The notes: generated by a model from the letters alone, not told the origin. DNA of 20,832 nt from Apostichopus californicus (GCA_020650975.1 JAIPMN010003091.1:1-20832), one strand, 5' to 3'. Positions 1-11,195 are shown, counted from the stretch's first letter. A program made the numbers and translations.

Positions 1-780
1 GTTTAGCTTTATCACTTAAAAAAAAACATTATTTTCAGCAAATATTCTTTCCAATTTGTGTGTGCATGTCAGGATGCATTTATGGTGTACATGTATCCAA
101 TTATGTGCAACAGGAGAGCTTGGCATTTGGTGGATTTCTTTAAATAATAACCTGATAATTACAGAAATGTGTAAATTAAGCACACTGCAGTAGCAGTTCA
201 ATTTACTCTGCTTAAATTCAAAATTTTAGTTTGGCACTTTTGGCATTACATACTGTACATAACATAGTTTTACAACAGCATTATAAATGATTAACTTCCT
301 GTTGTTCCAGCTAGTCTAATTATGTTTTTCTGATACATATATAAGAACTACAAGCACCCTGCTCCGCCTCAACTGAAGTCACATGTGCCTATAACCAATG
401 CATGTGCTTTAATAAAATGTAATGACATCCCTTCGCATTTATTTCTTCATTATCATCTTCATATTCCCATTATAACACTCTGATTACAGTCATTTGTCAA
501 AAGTAATAATCATAACAGATATTTCAATGTCAAGTACAAATGGCTATTATTCTCTCATCGTAATATCATCTAGGTATGCTGCCTGGTATTTAAATGAATA
601 CATTCAGTAATATAACCTACTGGCAATCTATCACACAAATCCTAATATTAGAAACTCTTTTATTTGGTATTGCCATCCACACATAGTGCTCTCGAAACTG
701 TTTCGATAGCAACCGCTGACTGGAATGATTTGTCCATAAATAACCTTGCATATCTTTCCTTTTAATATTTACTCACACTT
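1..780. other. Non-coding stretch, no gene seen
   Basis: This AT-rich stretch has stops in all frames. The longest open frame on either strand is about 60 codons, has no splice context and shows no composition that suggests protein. It probably belongs to an intron or an intergenic region. The only notable items are scattered AATAAA-like hexamers, which are expected by chance at this base composition. Confidence 0.5.
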
Positions 781-793
781 CCCCCCCCCCCCC
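781..793. repeat. Poly-C tract
   Basis: This is an uninterrupted run of 13 C followed by AG. It is one of several poly-C or poly-G runs in the window (see also 1675, 3609, 11196, 15159 and 20820). The C-run plus AG superficially resembles a splice acceptor on the plus strand, but nothing after it reads as an exon. Confidence 0.9.
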
Positions 794-1157
794 AGACCCT
801 CGACCGTATATATCTCTCATTACTCTCTGATTGCATCCTCCCAGAGACTAATGAACCTGCCATATCCCTAGACGATTTTGTTTTTTCTTTATTGGGTCTT
901 TCTTTTCCCCCTGACCTCCGCGTCGACATCAAACATGCGTTATTAATTCCAGTTGGAAGGAAACAATGATTTGCCGTAGATCGATTCCCCAAATAGGGAG
1001 AGCCCCGTGTGATACGACACAAGTGCATTATGGGTAGGTCAGGAGAGATACCTCATTCTTGGAATTGGTTGAATATTTTAGGGGGACTTATAACTGATAA
1101 CACTAGAAGGAGAATGTCTCCTACGAGATGTGAGCTCAATGTAGAGGGAGATTACTG
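794..1157. other. Non-coding stretch, slightly higher GC
   Basis: An 88-codon minus-strand open frame crosses 762-1028, but it runs through the reverse complement of the poly-C tract (giving GGGG) and has no recognisable domain. I see no convincing start context or splice sites and treat it as chance. Confidence 0.4.
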
Positions 1158-1317
1158 GAGGAAGGCAGCCACATGATGCCATTACAATATCCTAAGACAA
1201 AGCATGTATGAATGCAACGTATGATTATCATGTGTGTGAGGAAGGCAGTCACAGGATGCCATTACAGTAACCTATGACAGCATACATACATGGATACAAC
1301 CTATGACTATCATGTGC
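1158..1317. repeat. Two-copy tandem repeat, 80-bp unit
   Basis: Two adjacent imperfect copies start at 1158 and 1238. Each opens with GAGGAAGGCAG, continues with CACA(T/G)GATGCCATTACA, and closes with a (T)ATGA(T/C)TATCATGTG segment. The period is 80 bp and the copies differ by scattered substitutions and small indels, so the duplication is old enough to have diverged. It has no coding content. Confidence 0.8.
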
Positions 1318-1674
1318 ATATATGCTGCAAGCACAGTATAATTGACAATGTATGTTGCCCTGTGTGCATGCCAGCAGGGTGTTAATATTCTCATAAGATC
1401 TGTTAAGTTTGTGCTGTACAAAGTCAATTATGAAATCATTGTCTGATGTAAGGTATCAACTAGAGAGCTTCGTGCCAGCTAAGCTCACTGATTATTAAAT
1501 TAAGTCATTAACGTAGCTGGATGCTTTAAAACTCTACATCAGTCTACCCAAAATTTTGGTGACATTCTGAGAGTGATAGTTAGGTCTTAAATGACTATCT
1601 AAAAATCCATGGCAAACTTTTAGTGAAGGTTGCAGATTCCCTATTTACTCTATAGGTATGGATGGGAACTTTGT
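1318..1674. other. Non-coding stretch, no gene seen
   Basis: This is AT-rich sequence with frequent stops. I see no exon-like open frame with splice sites and no RNA gene. Confidence 0.5.
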
Positions 1675-1700
1675 GGGGGGGGGGGGGTGGGGTAAGGGGT
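1675..1700. repeat. Poly-G tract
   Basis: A run of 13 G is followed by TGGGGTAAGGGG. It is low complexity and prone to slippage and G-quadruplex formation. Its length in an assembly may be unreliable. Confidence 0.9.
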
Positions 1701-3204
1701 ACAATAGTACAACTTCAAACTCATTACATAATCATAGGCTAACCAATGCTTATCTTTTAACATTAGCCAGCCAGACTATGCAAGACACAACATGGTGACA
1801 GCCTCTATACTCCAGAGGAAAACTTGCATTCCACAACATGAAAGAATGAAAAGATGAAAAGATCCTTTTAATGCTTCCTGGTGAATTTCTGGTGACATGT
1901 TTTGCAGGAGAAGTGATGTCAATAGAAGCACATGACACTAAAAAGTTGTTCTATGTTTTTCTTCCAAAGTTTAAAATTTTAAGTCTCTACTTTCAAACTA
2001 ACCCCATTAATTGGTACATTGTTAACTTATAGGTTGAACCCTATAATATTCACGGTCAAAACAACAATTGTGCGTGCCCACGTTCAATTACGTGATACAA
2101 AAATGTGACAAGTTCAATTATCAATATCTGGACAACGCCACGTAAGAAATCGGATGCAAATTTCACCAGGATGTTTACAATATGTGTTCCTCTTTCATTG
2201 GCTAAAAATCAAGTTTGCTCCAGACAATATCCTTCTAACACAGAAGGGAATAAGCATGCATGAACTTTAATGCACACTGCTATAGAACTCAGGATCCTAG
2301 AACACTGCAGTGTGTACTATCACATTGATATTAAAGGAGCATATTGAGTTGAAGTATCCCCCCAAAGTGATGCCATTAACTGTGCTCCTTACGCTACTCC
2401 AAACATTAATGTACCAAACATATTTTGCATGAAAAACGTTTCCAATATTACAAAAATTGAGCAAAATGGATGAACTTTTTCGTCAGCAAAATGGCTAATC
2501 ATCCAACGATAAGCCACGCCAATAAAATTCTCTCTACTACATATGTATGTAATGTATGAAAGTCACACCGGGTTGCCTCAGTTCTGCGCAATACGGGTGA
2601 AATTTCTGGATTACTGACCATCTCAATACTGTACCAGTGTGGGTCTGATATAAATCTTGTTGTCAATCACAAATCGGACATGTCAGAAAATACCCACATG
2701 GACACTGATTGGTCAATTCGAACAACACGTTAAGTTGTAATTTTGAGAAGGGTTAGCAAAATTTTCGCAACATACTGTCAATTATGTTGAAGGCCTTATG
2801 TCCTTAGGACGATAGTGTTAAGTCTAGTCTTTTATTTATTGTATTTATACCCCTTGCATTTGCCATGATTGATTCGTTTCACGAATGTCTAATACATCAA
2901 CTAACGATACACATTAGTAATAGAATAACAGCAAGTACAGGCTGCAAATACTGTAATAATATACAGTATCTCTGATTTGCCCACGTTTGGCTAGCTACTG
3001 TATCTCTTTGGTGTTAACGTAAGCTTCAATACGCGTTATGAATATTTGTAAGTCTATTAAGAGCTTATTTTTCTTCATTTTGGAGGTTTTGATTGGCAGT
3101 TATTCTTACGTGTAAAGGAACTTGCTAAAACGCATGGCTCAGTTACATCTAGTAGTATAACCCTAGTACATCAATGTACATACTATACATTGAGCGAAAC
3201 AGGC
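1701..3204. other. Non-coding stretch, no gene seen
   Basis: About 1.5 kb of AT-rich DNA carries stops in every frame. It contains several CpG-bearing ACGTG/CACGT half-motifs (about 2080-2150) but no open frame of interest. An intron or intergenic region is the simplest reading. Confidence 0.5.
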
Positions 3205-3262
3205 GCGTTGTCATTGTCTGACGTCACGTGGTAGAGATGATTTGATTGGTTTATTTTAAAAT
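3205..3262 (+). promoter_or_regulatory. CRE/E-box overlap with inverted CCAAT box
   Basis: A full palindromic CRE (TGACGTCA, 3219-3226) overlaps a perfect E-box (CACGTG, 3225-3230) within TGACGTCACGTGG. About 15 bp downstream is GATTGG, an inverted CCAAT box, and then an AT-rich TTTTAAAATA that could act as a weak TATA element. CREB/ATF, USF/MYC-type bHLH and NF-Y are the known binders of such sites in animals. The arrangement resembles a compact promoter or enhancer reading rightwards into 3263, but CRE and CCAAT work in either orientation. The motifs are seen directly; promoter function is inferred. Confidence 0.35.
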
Positions 3263-3571
3263 ATGAATAACAATGGACACATTTTTATAATTACTGTCTC
3301 TTTTCCCCAGCCAGCGAATAGCTACAACATTATAGCAGTTGGCCAGGCTAGGGAATTCAGTGTCCTTACATTCACACTGTATAACATTATAAGCAAAAAA
3401 GTTTACAAGGAAATAGAAATCTCTTGGCCTTGGCAAGTTTATCATTTCCTGATTACAAAGTGCACTGAACGAGGTACATCAGATCCAACGTCAAAGCTGC
3501 AGGATTTTGAGAAAACATCCCTTAATTCAGCCATGTACCAATTTCCAGTGAGTGGCATCCCAAAGGAGTGA
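3263..3571 (+). CDS. Weak candidate ORF or exon, 102 codons, unknown
   Basis: This open frame starts at an ATG just downstream of the CRE/E-box/CCAAT cluster and ends in TGA. Within it, CTCTTTTCCCCAG at about 3297-3310 makes a very good splice acceptor, so the real coding part could instead be an exon beginning PANSYNIIAVGQ and running to the stop with a mixed, ordinary composition (ending GIPKE). I recognise no domain. In AT-rich DNA a few open frames of this length are expected by chance in 20 kb, and the opposite strand is also open here. It could be chance, a last exon of a plus-strand transcript, or a decayed fragment. Confidence 0.12.
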   Translation: MNNNGHIFIITVSFPQPANSYNIIAVGQAREFSVLTFTLYNIISKKVYKEIEISWPWQVYHFLITKCTERGTSDPTSKLQDFEKTSLNSAMYQFPVSGIPKE

Positions 3572-3594
3572 CCTAAATACACATTTTACCTGTC

Positions 3595-3636
3595 TGAACC
3601 TCTCCCTACCCCCCCCCCATATCCCCCCTCTCCTCC
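3595..3636. repeat. Pyrimidine-rich tract with C10
   Basis: A CT-rich stretch contains a run of ten C (3609-3618) followed by ATCCCCCCTCTCCTCC. It is low complexity. Confidence 0.85.
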
Positions 3637-4469
3637 ATGAACAAGACATCCTTCCATTTGTGTCCCAAATCAACCCTTTTTTTACTCTTTCATTGCGGTA
3701 CATTATGTGCTGTTAGCACAACCTTCACTGTAGTCCTGATTATAGACCTAATGTACAGCCTAACTATAAGGATCAGCAAAACTCAAAACCTAGGTAATTT
3801 TCTCAATTTTAGCAAAACACACATGACCTTGGCTTTGAATGATGAGGTATAGTGTAACCTTACAAACGGCTACAGGAAATTGCCCTGCCCTTCAAATCTC
3901 TAACTTTGTATGCTGCTATCAACATACAACACCTAATAATGCTATCACTACAGCAGGAAATCATACATTCACTGCAAGCACTATACTGCCACGTCGTCGC
4001 CTAACAATACAGCTCCGGGAATCATGACCACTCACCTACTTTCAGATTCGGCATATTTTTAATCGACCTTTTCATATTTGAGAAAGACGTCAGATTACAC
4101 TTGCTTTTTCATTATAAACTAGCTCCAAACCTTTTGTTTTGAAACTTATATCATACAAAGTGGTACTAAGTTAACTTCCTTCCCTTTTCCCACAACATAC
4201 TGCACATACCTCTGACCAAACTATCTCTTGACTAGACAGATCTATGCAGGTACCTTATCTGACAGATCAGTGTGTTACAGAAATGATCATGCATGTACAC
4301 ATATATAGCTGCACCGTGCAATCAATAAACTACAATTATGCTACAACATACTTCCCCATACTTAGGTACATGTGTGCACACACACACATGAGTAAATACT
4401 GCATGATAGTAACTAAAACATAGGCACCACCAGGTCAGTATAATTAATGACTCAAAAACATGACTGAAC
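3637..4469. other. Non-coding stretch, no gene seen
   Basis: Short open frames (71 and 62 codons on the plus strand) look random in composition. The ACTCAC at about 4030 reads on the minus strand as a GTGAGT donor, but the sequence before it has no usable acceptor. A short CA repeat lies at 4377-4388. Confidence 0.45.
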
Positions 4470-4490
4470 CTGGACTGATATGTTTACTAT
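4470..4490 (-). CDS. Very weak candidate 21-nt microexon
   Basis: On the minus strand a strong polypyrimidine acceptor (TTTTTCTTCCTTTTAG) precedes 21 nt, followed by CCAG|GTTCAG. Read in phase 1 it gives (D)SKHISP(G) with one spare base at each end, the same 1-1 phase as exons A and B, and the same AT start and CCAG end. The donor is mediocre. Matches of this quality are expected by chance in 20 kb of AT-rich DNA. Confidence 0.08.
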
Positions 4491-4906
4491 CTAAAAGGAA
4501 GAAAAATTAAAATCTCTTTCACTTGAATCCTTTCCAAGAAAAACAGACAATTTATGACTTTCACAATCTTTCCTTATACATGTTAGAATTCTATAGACTG
4601 CACATATAAACAAATTCTCATCCCATAGCAATAGTGTTCACAGCTGCTGGCCTCTTCTATATAGTGTCTATACCCACTTAGTGAGCAATAGGAGAGGGAG
4701 GAGGGGGGACTTGAAGATCATCGACCCAAACTTGCTATATAAGTATGGTCACTTGTTATCAAAACATTTACAATATTTCACTGCTAGTCTGCCTCTTTCT
4801 CCTTCAACACACCTTTCTGTATTTTTTTAAAATTTGCTCTCTTTTCATTTTTTTGGAACCCTGGATGTCAGAATAGCCCGGGGACCATGTTTACAATATA
4901 TAGGCA

Positions 4907-4999
4907 TTAACTCTCTAGTAGACAAATTGGAACAGGAGCAGTTACTTCCATCAGTGGTTGAGGATAAAATAAGCTTCCAGTGAATTCACCATTTGGAGC
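4907..4999 (-). CDS. Weak candidate terminal exon, 30 residues
   Basis: A good acceptor on the minus strand (TATTTTCTCCCCAG) opens a frame of 30 codons in phase 0 that begins APNGEFTGS, continues through FYPQPLMEV and ends LLES before TAA. The other two phases stop after 4 and 15 codons. The residue mix is plausible for a protein tail. Against it, the phase does not match the phase-1 ends of exons A and B without an intervening phase-changing exon, and I see no clear AATAAA close downstream on that strand. It could be chance. Confidence 0.15.
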   Translation of the reverse strand, partial: APNGEFTGSLFYPQPLMEVTAPVPICLLES

Positions 5000-6148
5000 C
5001 TGGGGAGAAAATACCTCCTCAAGTTTACAGGCTGGATGGTCGCACTATGTAACTTGAATAGATCTCTTGAATTATTAAAATATAGTTTAATGCAGCACAA
5101 CTAGCTGCTTTAAGCTCCATACGGCACATGATAGTTGGCATTAGGTGATTATGCTGAATACAATGCAGTTTCAACAACTTACATGTATACACCTATTTAC
5201 AAACTGTACTGTCATGTCCCCCTTCTCCTCTCTCCCCCACCCCCCAACCCTTCACACACTAGTTATAAGAGCTGTTCATACTGTACTGTCAGTACCAGTG
5301 CTTGGAAGCATGATATGTGAGTACAGTACAGAGTGGTTATTAGCACTGCGGAAATTGTCCCGACTGACTGCAACAATAATAATTTCTCTGTGGTTGAATC
5401 TGCCTTTGGGATTAACTTCCCGATTCCTGAACAGGCAAATAAAGGAAATAGCTTGTTTGGAGCTGAGTGCCATACGTACATAGGCCTAGACTCCTCTGGC
5501 AGACAATTATGAGACCACCCCGGTTCATAATGCCTTGATATACTCAGGGTAATATACAGTACAATGCAGGGCTGAACCACACAACCAAGGTAACAGCATC
5601 GACAACACAGGATGTAATGCTATAAATTAGATAAAGCTCATGCAGCAACGACAAGCACATAGGTACTCCTACGCTAAATGAGGGGCACAGTCACTGTGAG
5701 CAGAACAATACCACGACTGCTGTATGAACAAGCAGTTTTACTTCTGCTCAAATCATCCATGACAATGCACAGTAATTAATACTATTTACTGATTCTTTAT
5801 AGTCCTTTCAGGCATTCATTCAAGTTATAATCACCTCATTGTTTTGGTCATAAAACACAGGTCCTTGTGATTATAAAACCCTGGGGATGTAGTTCTTGCT
5901 ACTCACAGGTTAATGTGGGCGCATATATATTATAGCCATTTTGGGCAAACTGTTCAAAAGTACAATTTTGTATGGTAACTTGTTGAAAAATAATTCACTA
6001 TAATTCTCACACATGGCAAACTATATTAGACTGCTACGTAAGGCAGTGCATGATTACTTGCCCATAGCCGTGGTTATAATAACAAACTTGGTTTTAAAAA
6101 TCTCACCATTAATGTACCTTCATGAGGCTTACATTTAAACACCATAGC
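5000..6148. other. Non-coding stretch with a CT-rich tract
   Basis: Overlapping open frames of 105-112 codons occur on both strands around 5145-5580. They partly read through the CT/C-rich tract at 5218-5252 and have no recognisable domain, Kozak-supported start or splice pattern, so I do not call a gene. CTGTAC/GTACAG words cluster at 5200-5340. The rest is ordinary AT-rich sequence. Confidence 0.45.
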
Positions 6149-6440
6149 TTAAAGGCATTGGAGACTCGCCCCAAACCGCGCTCTGAAAAAGTTAACTTTC
6201 CGTTGCTTGCAAGGAAAGTTTTCTTCTTGTCGCTACAAAATGCAGACAGTAATGAAACGTGATATGATACCTCTTTATCTTTTATCTAGACCTGAGGTGT
6301 CCATCGCTGCTATGTACACTGAGTTTTGGGTATTGACCGTAGCTGAATGTATTGACTGTACACTAGTGTCTAATTACCGAAGGTAGCAGCTGTGTGTGTA
6401 TTTTCTGGGATCGATGGTGTTGTCTAACACTTCTGTTACA
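6149..6440. repeat. Possible interspersed (MITE/SINE-like) repeat
   Basis: The block opens with TTAAAGGCATTGGAGACTCG followed by CCCCAAACCGCG, and it holds an internal inverted repeat AACTTTCC...GGAAAGTT (about 6193-6219). Its GC and CpG content differ from the flanks, and the start resembles dispersed repeats of the TTAAAGGCA type that I recall from echinoderm genomes. I cannot find the matching terminal inverted repeat within the window, so the right edge is a guess and the copy may be truncated. The repeat identity is from memory and not verified. Confidence 0.3.
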
Positions 6441-7946
6441 CTTCATTCGAAACTAGGTCAGATTACCGAGACGTTTCTTTGTGCACGAGTCTTCACATCC
6501 TTTAAAGATAACCTACCTGCATCCCCATGACAAAACCCAGAGTTACCATGTGCGCACACTCTGAGAACTTTAGAATACCACAGTACAGGACTAACATCTT
6601 TTAAGTGCATGCTAAGTGTTTTCATATGATTCTCAAAAACACTGTATATACTGTAGGCAGTTAGCAAGTTTTCAACAAACGTTTAAAAAATAAAAATAAA
6701 ATATTGAATACAAGCTAGACACACTAATAGCTACATTCCTAGAAACCATAAATTAAGCTGACCTTATTAACTATATAAACTTGTATAGAAAGCAATTATA
6801 ACTGTTGATGTTACTTTTCCTTTCATTTTCCAATATACTGACTTACCAATGAAGGTCGATCAGAGGTCACTCTGACAATACCAATTCTTTTACAAAGAAC
6901 CAGTAATTTTAAATTTCTTAGCACTTAAACTTCATTGAGTCATAAAACTGTAAAAAAAGAAAAAAATATTAAACACCATTTCCAGGCATGTTTGGCCATT
7001 ATTTGAATTTCTATAAAATGCCACGGTCAAACCTCCTCAAACCTACAAGAAACAGAGGTATGTGATTGTACAATATAAGCCACAACATTTCATATATATA
7101 TATATATATACTGTAGGCCTTCACTACACATGTCTAATAGATCAATTTTTACCCTGAATACATCCTCGACTTTACATATCATCTGCTCTCCTTTCTAATT
7201 TTTGGCAAGGGCATCAAGCTAATAAACCATTAAAGAACGAAGAAATATTTCCGTAAAACCACTTAGAAATGACCTACACTATTTCCACGAACAGAGATAT
7301 GAAATGAACTATAAATATATCTGAAATATATATAAGTTTCTTTCTTCTTAAATTTAAAATTTTTATTTTTATTAAAGGACAGACAAGAAGGTGACGATTA
7401 CACCTACATAGAACAAAGTAAAATCCTTGGCTGATTTTTTATATGAATTATGCACAGGTTCAACTGCTTGTGACAAAACCATGCCATACATTAATTCTCT
7501 ATCAAATTAATTTGGTTCAAAGCTCAAATGCCTATCCTATACCAGCTTTCCAAACATTTAAACTGCCATATGAAATAATCTTCCTCCTTGATTGACACTT
7601 AAGTACTTCACCACATCGTATCCTTTTAATAAATCGTTACATAAACAAGCAGTCATCAGCGGGCTCGAGATATGTATCGGTCTTATCGTACGACAGCGTC
7701 TCAAGTCAATTACTGTGAATTAACTCAAGCTACAATGCAGACAATACATATACAGCTGCCTACGGACAATCCCGTCTAGCACCGTACATACTACACCTGC
7801 ATCGAAACTTATCAAACTCGATATCTGTTTTTTTGATTCAGTTTCAAGCTTCATCAGTGGTAAATGAAGCATAGAATCAGTTTGGTTCGGCTTCCATTAG
7901 GCTCATCCATGTGTCTGATGGATACTGCTGCTCTCTTGGCGTTTAA
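6441..7946. other. Non-coding stretch, no gene seen
   Basis: This is AT-rich intron-like DNA. It includes a short (AT)n microsatellite at 7092-7110. The 69-codon minus-strand open frame at 6458-6667 has no exon signals. Confidence 0.5.
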
Positions 7947-8051
7947 ATGCTTGCGGTATTTACACTGCCTAATGGCGTAGCCATGCCAGATAAGAAGAAA
8001 CTAACCCTTCAAATAAAGGAGAAACAGCAGTTGACAAATTTTATACATTGA
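7947..8051 (+). CDS. Weak candidate small ORF, 34 residues
   Basis: Immediately after an in-frame TAA, an ATG opens 34 codons beginning MLAVFTLPNG, with a second ATG in a good GCCATGC context at residue 13 followed by PDKKKLTLQIKEKQQL, and ends in TGA. The short hydrophobic start and the lysine-rich helix-like second half look more protein-like than most frames here. I recognise no family; a faint resemblance of the KKLTLQIK part to the N-termini of pogo/Tigger-type transposases is not enough to call. Open frames this short are common by chance. Confidence 0.1.
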   Translation: MLAVFTLPNGVAMPDKKKLTLQIKEKQQLTNFIH

Positions 8052-10018
8052 GTCAAGATCTCGCCGGTTACATCACACATGGTGTTCAGTCAATGTACGC
8101 TTAATAGGTGGCCGTTAAATCAAGGTTTTATTATTCTACAGCTCAGAATTACTTCAAGTCATGGAAGGCAACAAAATGGTCGTTATTAGTGAGCATTAGC
8201 TTTTGTCAACAATTTTACAAAATTGATGGCAAAATACCACACATAGTTAAGACACGTACCTTTGAGATACATGGACCAAATGGAGCTCAATTGTTGACCG
8301 ATAAATGAATTTCAATTTTCAACCATTTGTCACTGAGAGAGACGATGTCAAGTTTATGTTACTCACATGTAAAGAGGACAATTGGAAAACGATTAGACTC
8401 ACTTAAAGTCATTATTTGACAAGAAACATTATATGGTAACAGAGTCTATAATGAAAGGCATTATTATAGGGAATGGGGGAATGACTGTGTCAGTAGTCCA
8501 ACACACGACTTTTGTCATGAAATTTGTCTGTCTTTAATATATGGTCCTGACGAATGCACTTTACATATTCACAAGATTTCATAACCTTCATTACCACTTC
8601 AAAGGTCAGAGGTTTATTAGTTATTACTTAATAATGGAGTATAGCTGTAACCCTCTCAGTCCATCTGCGTTGATGTACAGAGATTTGAACCATTAGCATA
8701 ATGAAGGTACACTTCCTGTTTACATATAAACAAATGTTCCAGTACGCAGTGTTTTTCTGCATGGTCAGAGGGTGTATATAAGTATATTGTACCCATGTAC
8801 CAATGAGTGTTCATCCACAAAACCATTATCATACAGGTCTGGGATTCCATTCTAATCTGGTCTCATCCCAACAACTGCTTTGTCCATTCGATCTTTCGTA
8901 TGCGCATAATTTACAAGACAAATACCTCATTCTCCTGGTGGATTTAGTATAATAATTGGCGATCATGAAGTGCGATAATGAATGACCATAACTTGACTAA
9001 TTTGTGTCATATTTGTGGTCAATATCTTTGACCTTTTAACCCGTAACGAGATGAAATCGCTATAGAAATTGCTCACGGCGGCATGATGTCTAGCTTACGT
9101 GACATTTCATGGACTTCCTGATACACACAGCCCTGGGTGACTTCTGTTTCACTTTATAAAGGAAATGCCTACTCATATATACAACATGTATACATGTAAT
9201 CTAAAAAATTTGTATATAATCTGTCATATAACTATTTGTTACAATAGACTACTGACATAATATATCCATACAGATATATGAAAAAGAACACTTGAAATTT
9301 ACAACTTCCAGCTTTTCCATTTACTCACTAACAGTCCTTGTTGGGGTTGACCCTGCTGTTCTGTTTTTCATTGCATATACCTCTCTACATTAACGGGGCT
9401 GATTAATCGCTTATAATATCCAATAAACACTTGACACACTAAATCAGATCTACACATCTCTCCATCCTCAAATTCATCATTTTGTCGATCTACTGGACGC
9501 TCAAGGATCTGACCATTCTGTGTCATATGTTAATAACCCATTGTACAGTTACACCCTGACAGCTATTTAGCAACTGAAATTTACATGTGCTGCTTAGCTC
9601 TCACGTAAAGAAGTGCAAGAAATGTTACATGCAGCACTGCAGAGTCAACCCTGCCTAAATATATTTCCCCTAGTTTTTGAGGTGGGAGGATAAGGAACGA
9701 ACTGTTTTGGATTGGGGAGAGAAAATAGATTTTGCTATAAATTTATATTTTAGTAAGTTTTCTGTTGTTCATGCATGACCTCTTGACCTTACCATAAATA
9801 CTATTTGTGGTGTGTGTCAAAGAAATCTTATGACCTTTTATTATTTAGTAATCATGGAAAATTTAATACAGTGTGATTAAGAAAGGAACTTTTTCTGCAA
9901 TTTCTTTCCTAATTCCTTTGTGCAATTTTGTGTCATAAATTTGCTAAAAGGCAGGCCGATTTTCCTCAAAAATAAGTGGGGAGGTACCCTAGGTCAAATG
10001 TGTCTTTTTAGAGCAAAG
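8052..10018. other. Non-coding stretch, no gene seen
   Basis: About 2 kb has no credible exon. It contains a perfect 14-bp palindrome ACATGTATACATGT (9184-9197) and many GACCTT/AAGGTC words (for example near 9029, 9777 and 9790). Open frames stay near 65 codons. Confidence 0.5.
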
Positions 10019-10031
10019 AGGTCAAAGGTCA
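10019..10031 (+). promoter_or_regulatory. Perfect DR1 (AGGTCA-A-AGGTCA) site
   Basis: Two exact AGGTCA half-sites are directly repeated with a one-base spacer. This is the classic DR1 element bound by HNF4, RXR and COUP-TF type nuclear receptors in animals. Extra half-site-like words lie in the preceding few hundred bases. The match is seen directly; binding is inferred and such words also occur inside dispersed repeats. Confidence 0.35.
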
Positions 10032-11195
10032 AATTTTGTGAAAACGTCTCATAGTACTTGCCTCCCATTGCAAGACTGCATATAGCTAATTATAAACTTG
10101 TTCATTTGAAATCGGTGTTTGATGGCAATGAGATTTGCAACTATGTGGATTGCCCTCTTGTTCAAACATTGTTTTAAATATAAATTCAGATAAACCACCA
10201 ACATCCATATACCTACAGTAAGTGCGATGATATCTACGGCAAATTTGCGATTATCATGGCATTAATTTTCCTTTAAAGTATAGAAGTAACGATGATTTCG
10301 CTGATTTTGATCACTGGTTTAGTCCAGCAGCAATGTGATATCATGGAAAAATAAATCTGACCAGTTTCTGCCACACAGTATTATACTCATTATGGTCGAG
10401 AGTCAATCTGCCTGCCAAATTTCCCTATCTTCGCTCATGTGTTGCAGTTATCTATATCATTCCGTTGAATGGGTGAATGTAATCCACTCAAGTGTCTCAA
10501 AATAGGAAACTGACGTTTCCTTGTCTCGCTGTGGCAAGTTCGTTCGTTTTCCTTTTGGCTTTGTTGATTAAAAGTTGCGATTGACAAAGTGGTACCGGTT
10601 TCTCCTACAAACACGGAAACTACAGTATCTATTAAACTGCAGCTTTCATATATGCATAACCTTAGTGATAAAGGGAACGTGCAAAGTTACCATACACCAC
10701 CATACTAACAAGGAGGAGCAAACACAAATTTCTATTAATAGCACTAAGGAATGTACACGTCTACCCATCTGTCAATCCATAACCAGTTATACTTTCACAC
10801 ATTTAAGGGTAATACACCCCCTGCCTCAATGCTACAAGTCCTATACAAACACTAGAATCAATGTGTGCACTGCACACAGGCGAGGCTGTATTATAACCTA
10901 CATACATACACACAGTTCCATATATCCTTTACCTAGGAATATATACACCTTTACTCCCACAATTAACTGTATGAATTATAGGCGGGAATTGTTGACCACA
11001 CAACAATACACTAAACTATTATACAAGTGTGAAGCAATTGATTCTAACTAGGGTGGTTCCAAGGTCAAACCGAAGTGGCAATTTATGGCACCAAAACCTG
11101 GAAGTTCCAATATTGTCCCGTATCCTGTTACATGATTACACAGAGACTACAGTCCAATGATAAAATGTTTCAATCTATGCTGACAACTAGGACAT
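10032..11195. other. Non-coding stretch with a long chance ORF
   Basis: The longest open frame in the window (10575-11051, plus, 158 codons) lies here. It has no ATG until near its end, is dominated by T, I, Y, C and H from CATACA/ACAC-type low-complexity sequence, and has no domain I recognise. I treat it as stop-poor simple sequence rather than a gene. Confidence 0.45.

Noticed and set aside
762-1028. A minus-strand 88-codon frame across the poly-C tract
   Set aside because: It ends in the poly-G translation, has no family resemblance and no splice or start support.
5145-5580. Overlapping 105-112 codon open frames on both strands
   Set aside because: Both strands are open at once, partly because of a CT/C-rich tract, and there are no exon signals or recognisable residues.
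10575-11051. The longest open frame in the window (158 codons, plus strand)
   Set aside because: It has no ATG until near its end, its composition is dominated by T/I/Y/C/H from CATACA-like simple sequence, and no domain or splice pair is visible.
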